Positions 9,006 to 17,213 of a stretch of 58,694 nt of DNA are shown piece by piece (the stretch's first letter is position 1; every line of letters starts with the position of its first letter). The notes beneath the pieces are model-generated. The model was not told the origin of the DNA. It saw nothing but the letters and a program-made list of their open reading frames with translations, and ran no database searches. The DNA is from an uncultured Sphingobacteriales bacterium (GTDB lineage Bacteria; Bacteroidota; Bacteroidia; Chitinophagales; Chitinophagaceae): contig CALKHN010000096.1 of the NCBI GenBank assembly GCA_937991535.1, positions 1-58,694 on the forward strand, in the 5' to 3' direction. A program made the position numbers and the translations under genes.

Positions 9006-9235
9006 AATTATAGATTTAGTCCGGAGATTAATGATGCGCGGGCCGTATTGTAAACATCCTCATAACCGCGAGGTAAATATACCTTCAATTAATGGCTAAC
9101 CAAAGTGACTGAAGCCATCAATATTTTGCAAACGCAACCCCAAAATTAATTCCTGCATAATATCACATAGAAACATGTCGAAACTCATAATTACAATTCA
9201 CTGAAATATAAAACGGGTTTCGTAATTTGCGCCCT

Positions 9236-9616
9236 GTGAAACGGTTTACCGGCATATTGTTACTTTCTTTACATATCCTGGCATTTACAGAATGTCACCA
9301 GTTGCTGCGTATTCCCTACTTAATGCAGCATTTTCAGCAACATCGTGCAGCCGATCCCCACATGAACTTCGGGGCATTCATAAAAATACATTATCTCGGT
9401 CCCGTTTTAGTTACCGACGATTTTAGGCAGGATCAGCAATTGCCTTTTCGAAACGTAGAATGTAATATGCTCAGTACCACGGTTTGTGTATGTGAACCTG
9501 CAACAGTGAAAATTGATCCGCCTGTTGAGATACCGTCGGTCTTTTACTGTTACAATGAAACGAATAAACCACAGTTTTCTTCCTTTGGTATTTTTCAACC
9601 CCCCCGGGAGGTCTGA
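9236..9616 (+). CDS. Small secreted His/Cys-rich protein upstream of metal efflux genes
   Basis: About 126 residues from a GTG start; an upstream TTG at 9227 would add three residues. A basic start and hydrophobic segment (RFTGILLLSLHILAFT) form a signal peptide or anchor. The mature part is rich in possible metal ligands: CH right after the leader, several His in LMQHFQQHRAADPHMNFGAF, and a VCVCEP pair. It ends 43 bp before the CzcA-like gene on the same strand. A periplasmic metal-binding or sensing role for the pump is inferred from composition and position only. No named family is recognised. Confidence 0.65.
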   Translation: MKRFTGILLLSLHILAFTECHQLLRIPYLMQHFQQHRAADPHMNFGAFIKIHYLGPVLVTDDFRQDQQLPFRNVECNMLSTTVCVCEPATVKIDPPVEIPSVFYCYNETNKPQFSSFGIFQPPREV

Positions 9617-9659
9617 ATAATATAGATTGATTATTTATTTACAGGCCAAACTATTTTAA

Positions 9660-12600
9660 ATGTTAAATGCAATTATTCGCTTTTCCGTAAGGAACAAGCT
9701 GATCGTAGGTTTGCTAACCCTGGCACTTATTGTGTGGGGTACCATAGACCTTAGGAATTTACCGATTGACGCCCTGCCCGATATTACCAGCAACCAGGTA
9801 CAGATCATTACCGTATCGCCTTCATTGGCCGCCCCGGAAGTAGAAAGGCTGATCACGTTTCCACTGGAGCAGGCTAACGCCAACATTCCCGGATTAAAGG
9901 AAATGCGTTCCATTTCAAGGTTTGGCTTATCGGTGGTAACAGTAGTATTTGATGACAATACAGATATCTACTGGGCCAGGCAGCAGGTAGGCGAAAGACT
10001 GAACCTCGTGCGGGAACATATACCATCCGATGCCGGCAATCCCGAACTGGCGCCGGTAACCACAGGTATTGGCGAAATTTATCAATATGTAGTACGTGCC
10101 AAAAAGGGGCATGAGGGCAAGTACGACCTGACTGAACTGCGTTCCATACAAGACTGGATTGTACGGAAACAATTGCTTGGAACGCCGGGCGTAGCTGATG
10201 TGAGCAGCTTTGGCGGCTATTTGAAACAATATGAAATAGCTGTGCAGCCAGACCACCTTAAAAGCATGAATGTTACTATTGCCGATGTATTTACTGCGTT
10301 GGAAAAGAATAATCAAAACTCAGGCGGTGCTTATATTGAAAAAGGTCCAGCGGCCCTGTTTATTCGTACAGAAGGATTAGCAACCACTACGGCAGAACTG
10401 GAAAAGATATTTGTAAGGCATACCAGTTCCGGCATACCGGTATATTTGAAAGATGTAGCGGAAGTACGCATTGGACATGCCATACGGTACGGAGCCATGA
10501 CTTACAAAGACCAGGGTGAAGTATCCGGAGCTGTAGTGCTGATGCTGAAGGGGGCGAATGCTTCACAGGTGATAGAAAATGTAAAAACAAGAATAGAACA
10601 GATCCGGAAAACATTACCCGAAGATATTGTACTGGAAACTTTTTACGACCGTACTAAAATGGTTGATAATGCCATTGGTACAGTAAAAACCAATCTTCTT
10701 GAAGGTGCGCTCATCGTTATTTTTGTACTGGTAGTGTTCCTGGGCAATTTAAGAGCAGGTTTGATTGTGGCATCGGTTATCCCTTTGTCAATGCTCTTTG
10801 CCATCATTTTAATGAACCTGTTTGGCGTATCCGGTAACCTTATGAGCCTGGGTGCACTGGACTTTGGATTGATCGTTGATGGAGCGGTTATTATTGTAGA
10901 AGCAGTGCTGCACAAACTTGGGCATAATAAACAATTTGCGGGTATAAATCGTATAACCCAGGCCCGGCTTAATGATGAAGTAGAATTGTCGGCAGGAAAG
11001 ATGATGAACTCAGCGGTATTCGGCCAAATTATTATACTCATTGTGTACTTACCCATTCTTACGCTTACGGGCATTGAAGGAAAAATGTTTCGTCCTATGG
11101 CACAAACCGTTTCCTTTGCATTGATCGGGGCCTTTTTACTTTCACTTACCTATGTGCCCATGATGTCTTCGTTATTTTTAAGTAAAAAAATATCGCATAA
11201 AGACAACTGGGCTGATAAAATGATGAAAACCCTTCAGGGATGGTACCAGCCCGTATTGAAAAAGGCGCTCGCTTTTCCGAAGTTGGTGGTAGGCTTTGCA
11301 ATAATATTATTTGCGATAGCAGCCTTTATTATGAGCAGGCTGGGCGGCGAATTTATTCCCAAACTGGAAGAAGGTGATTTTGCTGTAGATGCCCGTTTGC
11401 TTACCGGCAGTTCATTAACCGAAACCATTAAGCAAACCCAGAAGGCGACAGCTATTTTACAAAACCGTTTTCCGGAAGTGGAAAAGATTGTAACCCGTAT
11501 TGGCTCCAGCGAAATTCCAACGGATCCTATGCCGCTGGAAATGACTGATATTATAATTACGTTACGTCCGAAAAAAGAATGGACTTCTGCGAAAACTTTT
11601 GATGAACTGGCCAATAAAATGAGTAAGGCGCTGGAAGAAATCCCGGGCATGACCAATGGCTTCCAGTACCCGGTGCAGATGCGGTTCAACGAACTGATAT
11701 CTGGCGCGAGGCAGGATATCGTATGTAAGGTTTTTGGGGAGGATTTAGACAGCCTTGCATCTTATGCCAATCAAATGGGTAATATCGTGTCTACCGTAGA
11801 GGGCGCGAAAGATATATACATTGAAAGTGTAACAGGCCTGCCCCAGATTGTGGTAAAATATAACCGGGAGTCCATGGCTAATTACCAGTTAAATATAGCG
11901 GATGTGAACCAGGTAATACGCACTGCTTTTGCCGGGGAAACAGCAGGCATTATATATGAAAATGAAAGGCGCTACGACCTTGTGGTTCGGTTGCAGGATG
12001 AAGGACGAAAAGATCTTTCCGACATACAGCAACTGCTGATCCCCACTCCTTCCGGTTTACAGGTGCCATTGTATCAGGTGGCATCGGTTGATATAAAGGA
12101 AGGCCCTAACCAAATCCAGCGTGAAAATGCACAACGCAGGATTATTGTGGGCTTTAATGTGAGAGGAAGAGATGTGGAATCAGTAGTAAATGAACTGAGT
12201 GAAAAAGTAAGCCGGCAAATAAAGCTTCCCACTGGTTATTATATTAAATATGGCGGACAGTTTGAAAACCTGGTGGAGGCCACACAGCGTTTATCTATTG
12301 CCGTACCTGCGGCCTTATTACTTATACTGGTGATGTTGTATTTCGCGTTTGGGTCGTTGAAGTATGGCTTACTTATTTTCTCCGCTATACCTTTATCTAC
12401 AATTGGCGGCATATTAGCATTATGGATCAGGGGTATGCCTTTTAGTATTTCGGCAGGCGTGGGTTTTATCGCCTTGTTTGGCGTAGCGGTATTAAACGGC
12501 ATTGTATTGATTGTCGAATTTAACCGCCTGAAGCAAAGCGGATTAAAGGATATTCAACATATTATTATGGAAGGAACACAAATAAGGCTGCGCCCGGTAT

Positions 12601-14018
12601 TGATGACAGCAAGCGTGGCCTCGCTGGGTTTTTTGCCCATGGCATTAAGCCAGGGCGCCGGTGCTGAGGTGCAGCGGCCATTGGCTACTGTTGTAATTGG
12701 CGGACTAATGATCGCCACACTGCTAACCTTAGTCGTTCTGCCTATATTGTACCGCTGGTTCGAAAAGGGGGCAAAGAAAAAACTTCGTGTTAAACCTGGG
12801 GCTGCTTTAATTCTGTTTTTGCTGTTATTGGGTTCTGCTCAGGGACAACAAAGGCTAACACTGGATGAAATGCTGAAAATGGGTAGTGAACAGAATCTTA
12901 ATTTACAATCGGTAAAGAAAGAATCCGATTACTGGGAACAATTGGGATCCGGAGTTTTTGATCCCGGCAAAACCCAGTTGGGTGGCGAATATGGGGGCAT
13001 CAACGGCATAAAAAATGATACCCGTTTTTTTGTAAGTCAGGGCTTTAACCTGCCCGCAGTATACCGCCGGCAGCGGCAACTGTATAAAAATGAGCAAACG
13101 GCACAGGAACAGTTGGCCACCTGGAGACAGGCAGAACTGCAACGGGAAATTAAGTTGGTATTTTATACCCTGGCTGATGGATTGGAAAGAAAGAAATTAT
13201 TGCAGCGACTGGATTCTGTATACAGCCGCTTTCAGCAATCGGCAGACCTCCGTTTAAAAGCAGGCGAAAGCAATGTGCTTGAAAAAACCACTGCAGATGC
13301 CCAATTGCAACAGTTTCAATTGCAGCAGCAGCAATTGGATGCCGATATACTGATATTACAACAGCAACTTCAGTGGTTGCTCAACACTGGTGAGCTTTTC
13401 CTTCCTGAATATACCATTTTAAAAAAGGAAAACAACGTGTTGGCAGATACAACCGCCATGGCTGCCCACCCTCAGATACAATACAATAAATTGAAGGAAC
13501 AAACAGCAGCGGCACAAACCAGTATTGAAAAAACGAAGCTGTTGCCCGACTTTTCTGTGGGCTACAGCAACCAGTCTATCATTGGTTACCATAGTGAAGA
13601 TGGCGTTAGCCAAAAGTATTACAGCGGCAGCAACCGTTTTCATATTGCCAATGTAACCGTTGGTATTCCATTGTTCAACAGCGCCGTAAAAGCAAGGATT
13701 AAAGCGGGCAGTGTGCATGAAGAAGTGGCGAAAATGCACACCAAAGCAACAACGCAATATCTAAAATATAGCCTGCTGCAGCTCACGGCGGAATTGAAAA
13801 AGGAAGAGAACAATCTTAAATATTATGAAACAACAGGATTGCAACAGTCAGACTTGCTTTTAAAAACGGCAAGATTGAGTTTCGAGAACGGGGAAATAAG
13901 TTACCTGGAATGGACCGTACTTATAAACAATGCAGTGAATATTCAGTTGAATTATATGGATGCCGTTCATCAGTACAATCAAACCCTTATTGAATTAGAA
14001 TACTTAACCGGAAAATAA
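9660..14018 (+). CDS. czcA: CzcA-type heavy-metal RND pump fused to a TolC-like outer membrane factor
   Basis: 1452 residues. Residues 1-1036 are a heavy-metal-efflux RND pump with 12 membrane segments and two large periplasmic loops. The TM4 proton-relay signature DFGLIVDGAVIIVE has D401, D407 and E414, matching CzcA-type D/D/E. A hydrophobic stretch (1047-1060, LLLLGSAQGQQ at its end) looks like the signal peptide of a separate TolC. Residues about 1063-1452 are a TolC-like outer membrane factor with long Gln-rich coiled coils. Fusions of this kind are known in Bacteroidota. The CusA methionine at the M573 position is not evident, so Co/Zn/Cd/Ni-type cations are more likely than Cu/Ag; this is inference. 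The adaptor gene follows after 5 bp. Confidence 0.92.
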   Translation: MLNAIIRFSVRNKLIVGLLTLALIVWGTIDLRNLPIDALPDITSNQVQIITVSPSLAAPEVERLITFPLEQANANIPGLKEMRSISRFGLSVVTVVFDDNTDIYWARQQVGERLNLVREHIPSDAGNPELAPVTTGIGEIYQYVVRAKKGHEGKYDLTELRSIQDWIVRKQLLGTPGVADVSSFGGYLKQYEIAVQPDHLKSMNVTIADVFTALEKNNQNSGGAYIEKGPAALFIRTEGLATTTAELEKIFVRHTSSGIPVYLKDVAEVRIGHAIRYGAMTYKDQGEVSGAVVLMLKGANASQVIENVKTRIEQIRKTLPEDIVLETFYDRTKMVDNAIGTVKTNLLEGALIVIFVLVVFLGNLRAGLIVASVIPLSMLFAIILMNLFGVSGNLMSLGALDFGLIVDGAVIIVEAVLHKLGHNKQFAGINRITQARLNDEVELSAGKMMNSAVFGQIIILIVYLPILTLTGIEGKMFRPMAQTVSFALIGAFLLSLTYVPMMSSLFLSKKISHKDNWADKMMKTLQGWYQPVLKKALAFPKLVVGFAIILFAIAAFIMSRLGGEFIPKLEEGDFAVDARLLTGSSLTETIKQTQKATAILQNRFPEVEKIVTRIGSSEIPTDPMPLEMTDIIITLRPKKEWTSAKTFDELANKMSKALEEIPGMTNGFQYPVQMRFNELISGARQDIVCKVFGEDLDSLASYANQMGNIVSTVEGAKDIYIESVTGLPQIVVKYNRESMANYQLNIADVNQVIRTAFAGETAGIIYENERRYDLVVRLQDEGRKDLSDIQQLLIPTPSGLQVPLYQVASVDIKEGPNQIQRENAQRRIIVGFNVRGRDVESVVNELSEKVSRQIKLPTGYYIKYGGQFENLVEATQRLSIAVPAALLLILVMLYFAFGSLKYGLLIFSAIPLSTIGGILALWIRGMPFSISAGVGFIALFGVAVLNGIVLIVEFNRLKQSGLKDIQHIIMEGTQIRLRPVLMTASVASLGFLPMALSQGAGAEVQRPLATVVIGGLMIATLLTLVVLPILYRWFEKGAKKKLRVKPGAALILFLLLLGSAQGQQRLTLDEMLKMGSEQNLNLQSVKKESDYWEQLGSGVFDPGKTQLGGEYGGINGIKNDTRFFVSQGFNLPAVYRRQRQLYKNEQTAQEQLATWRQAELQREIKLVFYTLADGLERKKLLQRLDSVYSRFQQSADLRLKAGESNVLEKTTADAQLQQFQLQQQQLDADILILQQQLQWLLNTGELFLPEYTILKKENNVLADTTAMAAHPQIQYNKLKEQTAAAQTSIEKTKLLPDFSVGYSNQSIIGYHSEDGVSQKYYSGSNRFHIANVTVGIPLFNSAVKARIKAGSVHEEVAKMHTKATTQYLKYSLLQLTAELKKEENNLKYYETTGLQQSDLLLKTARLSFENGEISYLEWTVLINNAVNIQLNYMDAVHQYNQTLIELEYLTGK

Positions 14019-14023
14019 AATTT

Positions 14024-15154
14024 ATGCGTTATCTGTATATCGTTTTATGGCTGGGTCTAATACCGGCCTGCGCTCCCAGGGAACAACAGGAAGAAAAACA
14101 AAGTGCCTTGTCTGAAAATTCGGTGACACTTACGGCAGAGCAAATTAAAAATGCCGGTATTGAAACCGGAATAATACAAAAGCAATTGCTGAACAGCGAA
14201 CTTAAAGTGCATGGGCTGGTTGATGTGCCGCCGCAAAATATCGTTTCAATCAGCTTTCCACTGGGCGGCTACCTGAAAAATACGAAGCTGCTGCCGGGCA
14301 TGCATGTAAACAAAGGAGAAACGATCGCTATCATGGAAGACCAGGGCCTGATACAATTGCAGCAGGACTACCTGGTAGCAAAAGCGAAACTACAGTACAC
14401 GGAAAAAGATTTTGATAGGCAGAAAATGCTCAATGAAAACAAGGTAAATGCCGATAAAATATACCAGCAGGCACAGGCGGATTATGCTTCACAAAAAGTA
14501 CTGGTAAAAGGGTACACTGAAAAGCTGCAATTGATAGGAATTGATCCCGGTAAGCTGAATGAAAACACGATTTCGAGAAGTGTGCCCCTGTATTCGCCTA
14601 TCAATGGATTTGTTTCGAAAGTAAATGTGAACATAGGTAAATATGTAAATCCTTCGGATGTGCTGTTTGAACTTATCAATCCCGCAGACATACACGCCGC
14701 TCTTACTGTATTTGAGAAAGACCTGAGCAAGGTAAAGCCAAAGCAAAAAGTAATGGTAACTTTTGTGGATGATCCTTCCACTGAGTATGAGTGCGAAATA
14801 ATACTGGTAACCAAAAATGTAGACGACAACCGCAGCGCTTTGGTGCACTGCCATTTTGAACAACAGCCCAAACAATTGTTGCCTGGTATGTTTATAAATG
14901 CAAGGATCAAAATAAGCAATGCACAGGTAACGGCCGTGCCTGAAGCGGCCGTAGTACGGTATGGTAATGATGAGTTTATAGTGGAAGACAAAGGAAATAA
15001 TAGTTTTCATCTTCTGCCGGTACAAACAGGAATGAAAGAAGATGGAATGGTAGAAATTATAAGTAAGGATAATGATCTCACCGGAAAAACAGTGATCATA
15101 AAAAACGCCTATACGGTGTTGTCGCAAATAAAAAATTCGGGAGAAGAGGAATGA
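14024..15154 (+). CDS. czcB: CzcB/CusB-type periplasmic adaptor lipoprotein
   Basis: 376 residues. The N-terminus is a lipoprotein signal (WLGLIPAC, lipobox Cys at about 16). A barrel-sandwich (lipoyl) half follows (LGGYLKNTKLLPGMHVNKGE), then an alpha-hairpin (about 105-165, QQDYLVAKAKLQYTEKDFD), the second lipoyl half (PLYSPINGFVSKVNVNIGKY), and beta-barrel and membrane-proximal domains. It should link the inner-membrane RND part to the TolC part of the fused pump. It starts 5 bp after the pump stop codon, so it is co-translated with it. No His-rich metal-binding N-terminal tail is seen. Confidence 0.9.
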   Translation: MRYLYIVLWLGLIPACAPREQQEEKQSALSENSVTLTAEQIKNAGIETGIIQKQLLNSELKVHGLVDVPPQNIVSISFPLGGYLKNTKLLPGMHVNKGETIAIMEDQGLIQLQQDYLVAKAKLQYTEKDFDRQKMLNENKVNADKIYQQAQADYASQKVLVKGYTEKLQLIGIDPGKLNENTISRSVPLYSPINGFVSKVNVNIGKYVNPSDVLFELINPADIHAALTVFEKDLSKVKPKQKVMVTFVDDPSTEYECEIILVTKNVDDNRSALVHCHFEQQPKQLLPGMFINARIKISNAQVTAVPEAAVVRYGNDEFIVEDKGNNSFHLLPVQTGMKEDGMVEIISKDNDLTGKTVIIKNAYTVLSQIKNSGEEE

Positions 15155-15159
15155 GCATG

Positions 15160-15287
15160 CCTGTTAAATTTGCGGGGCGGAAAGGCGGCGCAGCATACCT
15201 GTTAGATTTGCAGGGCAGAAAGGCGGCGCAGCATACCTGTTAGATTTGCAGGGCAGAAAGGCGGCGCAGCAAATCTAACAGGTATGC
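15160..15287. repeat. Triplicated 38-bp tandem repeat ending in a 19-bp perfect hairpin
   Basis: Three head-to-tail copies start at 15160, 15198 and 15236. Each begins CCTGTTARATTTGC and ends GGCGGCGCAGCA. Copy 1 differs at a few positions; copies 2 and 3 are identical over the unit. The start of copy 3 (GCATACCTGTTAGATTTGC, 15231-15249) is followed after a 19-nt loop by its perfect reverse complement (15269-15287). The hairpin lacks a T tract. It lies between the metal-efflux operon and the Uma2 gene. Confidence 0.9.
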
Positions 15288-15319
15288 GCCAAATAATGTA
15301 TCTTTAACCTCATTCTTAT

Positions 15320-15853
15320 ATGAGTTCACCGGTAAAAATATTGCCTCATTATACCCATGCCGATTACGTGCAATGGGAAGGTCAATGGGAATTGATTGAT
15401 GGTATACCTTATGCCATGAGTCCTTCGCCCATACCCAAACACCAGCGTATTGCAGGAAATATACTCAGCGAGTTTAGGGTTCAGCTCAAAAATTGTAAAA
15501 AATGCGCCGTATACCAGCCTGTAGATTACCACGTTAGCGATGACACCATTTTGCAGCCGGATATGCTGGTCATTTGCGGTGCAGTCACTAAAAAATATTT
15601 AGACTTCCCTCCTGCCCTCGTGGCAGAAATTCTTTCGCCTGTCACGGCGTTAAAAGACCGGCATACCAAATACGGCATTTATGAAACGCAGGGCATACCC
15701 TACTTTATTATCATAACCCCTGATACCGAAGAAATAGAAATTTATGAATTGCAAAATGGAACCTACCAGCTTTCCGTTAAAGGAAACGCTATCGTACATG
15801 GGTTTACATTTGAAGACTGTAAGGCGGTAATTGATTTTAAAGAAATATGGTGA
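15320..15853 (+). CDS. Uma2-family PD-(D/E)XK endonuclease-like protein
   Basis: 177 residues matching the Uma2/DUF820 family. It has the opening YTHADYVQWEGQWELIDG block, then PSPIPKHQRIAGNIL, and the nuclease core with D in LQPDMLVI, E in LVAEILSP and K in DRHTKYGIYE. This gives the D-E-K triad of a restriction-endonuclease-like fold. The physiological target is unknown. It is monocistronic, flanked on the left by tandem repeats with a hairpin and on the right by a convergent hairpin terminator. Such solitary Uma2 genes are often mobile. Its stop codon sits inside the terminator stem. Confidence 0.85.
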   Translation: MSSPVKILPHYTHADYVQWEGQWELIDGIPYAMSPSPIPKHQRIAGNILSEFRVQLKNCKKCAVYQPVDYHVSDDTILQPDMLVICGAVTKKYLDFPPALVAEILSPVTALKDRHTKYGIYETQGIPYFIIITPDTEEIEIYELQNGTYQLSVKGNAIVHGFTFEDCKAVIDFKEIW

Positions 15854-15889
15854 TAATTTTAAATTTGAGATTTCAAATTTAAAATTATC
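15852..15889. terminator. Perfect 17-bp convergent hairpin, bidirectional terminator
   Basis: GATAATTTTAAATTTGA (15852-15868) and its exact reverse complement (15873-15889) enclose a 4-nt loop. The A/T runs give T-rich 3' arms on both strands. The hairpin overlaps the stop codons of both converging genes: TGA at 15851-15853 on the plus strand and TAA at 15885-15887 on the minus strand. Confidence 0.75.
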
Positions 15890-17207
15890 TGACGATATCC
15901 CCTTTCAACCGCAACAGTTCCGTTTCAGAAAGTTTGGTATTGTATCTTGCCGCGATCAGGCGGTCGTAGGCTTCTTCTAAGCTTTTTTGGGCTTCTCTTA
16001 ATTCTAAAAAGGTAGATACGCCCTGGCGAAAACGTTCCAGTGCGATCATCACGTTTTCCTTTGCTAACTCAATATTTTCTTCTTCAAGGCGAAGCGCATT
16101 GATTTGATACTGGTAACTGTTAAACGCTACTTTAACCCAAACATTTACCAGGCTCATTTGTTTGGATACCGCAATATCCTGATATTCCACATCTAATTTA
16201 GCCTGTTGTATGTTTCGGTTAACACTTAAATTGTTGAGTATAGGAATGGTAGCGGTAAAGCCAAAATTGTATCCTTTATTGCGGCTGAAAGTGGAGGCGA
16301 ACGGGCTAATATTATTTTGATTCTGATTACGTGTAAAACTATAAGCAGATACAAAAGAAACAATAGGCCATCGCGAAGCCTTAGCCTCTTTCAACGAAAT
16401 TTTTGCAATATCCGCGTTTTTTAACGCCTGTAAAATAGTTGGGTTGGTAGTTTCAATCTGGTTTTGAATATCCGATATATTTAAATCCAGTTCAAGCGGA
16501 ATGGAGTCAGCCACTTCATATACTGCCGGCAATTGCATACCGGTCAACTGGTTCAACTGATCTCTTAGCTGTATCATGGTTGTTTGCTGCTCCAGGTGAG
16601 CGGCTTTTTGTGCATTCAGATCTACCTTTGCCTGCAGCAGTTCCGGTTTGGTGCCCAACCCTACTGATAATTTCCTGTCGGCCAACTTCACCCTTTCTTC
16701 ATTAATAGACATTTGCTCTTCAATGGCTTTAAGCAACTGTTTCTGCCGTACAATAAGATAATAATTATTAATGATTTCAGCAGTAGTGTTCACCACCTGG
16801 GCCTTGAGGTTAATTCTTCCCAGATTATACAATTCGTTAATCCTTTGTTTGGTGGCGAACATTTTCAACCCGTCAAATAAGGTCCAGTTCAAATTGACAG
16901 AAGCATTGATATTATTTGTTCTAATACCCGATCCTTCCACGTCGTCGCGGGTATCATATTTTTGCTTTTGCGCAGAAGTGGTCCACAGTGTACCGGCGGT
17001 AGCATTTATATTGGGCAAAAAAGCACCGTAAACATAACGTTGATCTGTGGCAGCGGCTACAGAGTCATTGCTTAATAATAATATGTCGTAATTGCTATGC
17101 AGTCCGGCAGCTATCGCTTCCTGAAGCGTAATCATTTGCTGCGCCTGTACCGAAAAATTAAAACTACATACTATTGTAACGATGCTGATGATTCTTTTCC
17201 ATTCCAT
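15885..17207 (-). CDS. TolC-family outer membrane efflux protein
   Basis: 440 residues with a signal peptide (cleavage near VQAQ at 20-23). The typical TolC start MITLQEAIAAGLHSNYDILL follows, then duplicated coiled-coil and beta-strand segments and a C-terminal FRQGVSTFLELREAQKSLEE helix. It should form the trimeric outer-membrane channel of the RND pump encoded just upstream (6-bp gap from the pump's stop codon). It is the only free-standing TolC in the window and may also serve the MacAB-like ABC system, which has none of its own; that is inference. Confidence 0.92.
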   Translation of the reverse strand: MEWKRIISIVTIVCSFNFSVQAQQMITLQEAIAAGLHSNYDILLLSNDSVAAATDQRYVYGAFLPNINATAGTLWTTSAQKQKYDTRDDVEGSGIRTNNINASVNLNWTLFDGLKMFATKQRINELYNLGRINLKAQVVNTTAEIINNYYLIVRQKQLLKAIEEQMSINEERVKLADRKLSVGLGTKPELLQAKVDLNAQKAAHLEQQTTMIQLRDQLNQLTGMQLPAVYEVADSIPLELDLNISDIQNQIETTNPTILQALKNADIAKISLKEAKASRWPIVSFVSAYSFTRNQNQNNISPFASTFSRNKGYNFGFTATIPILNNLSVNRNIQQAKLDVEYQDIAVSKQMSLVNVWVKVAFNSYQYQINALRLEEENIELAKENVMIALERFRQGVSTFLELREAQKSLEEAYDRLIAARYNTKLSETELLRLKGDIVR

Positions 17208-17213
17208 AAAAGG

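Noticed and set aside
15160..15287. CRISPR array
   Set aside because: The three repeats are directly adjacent with no spacers, and no cas genes are present.
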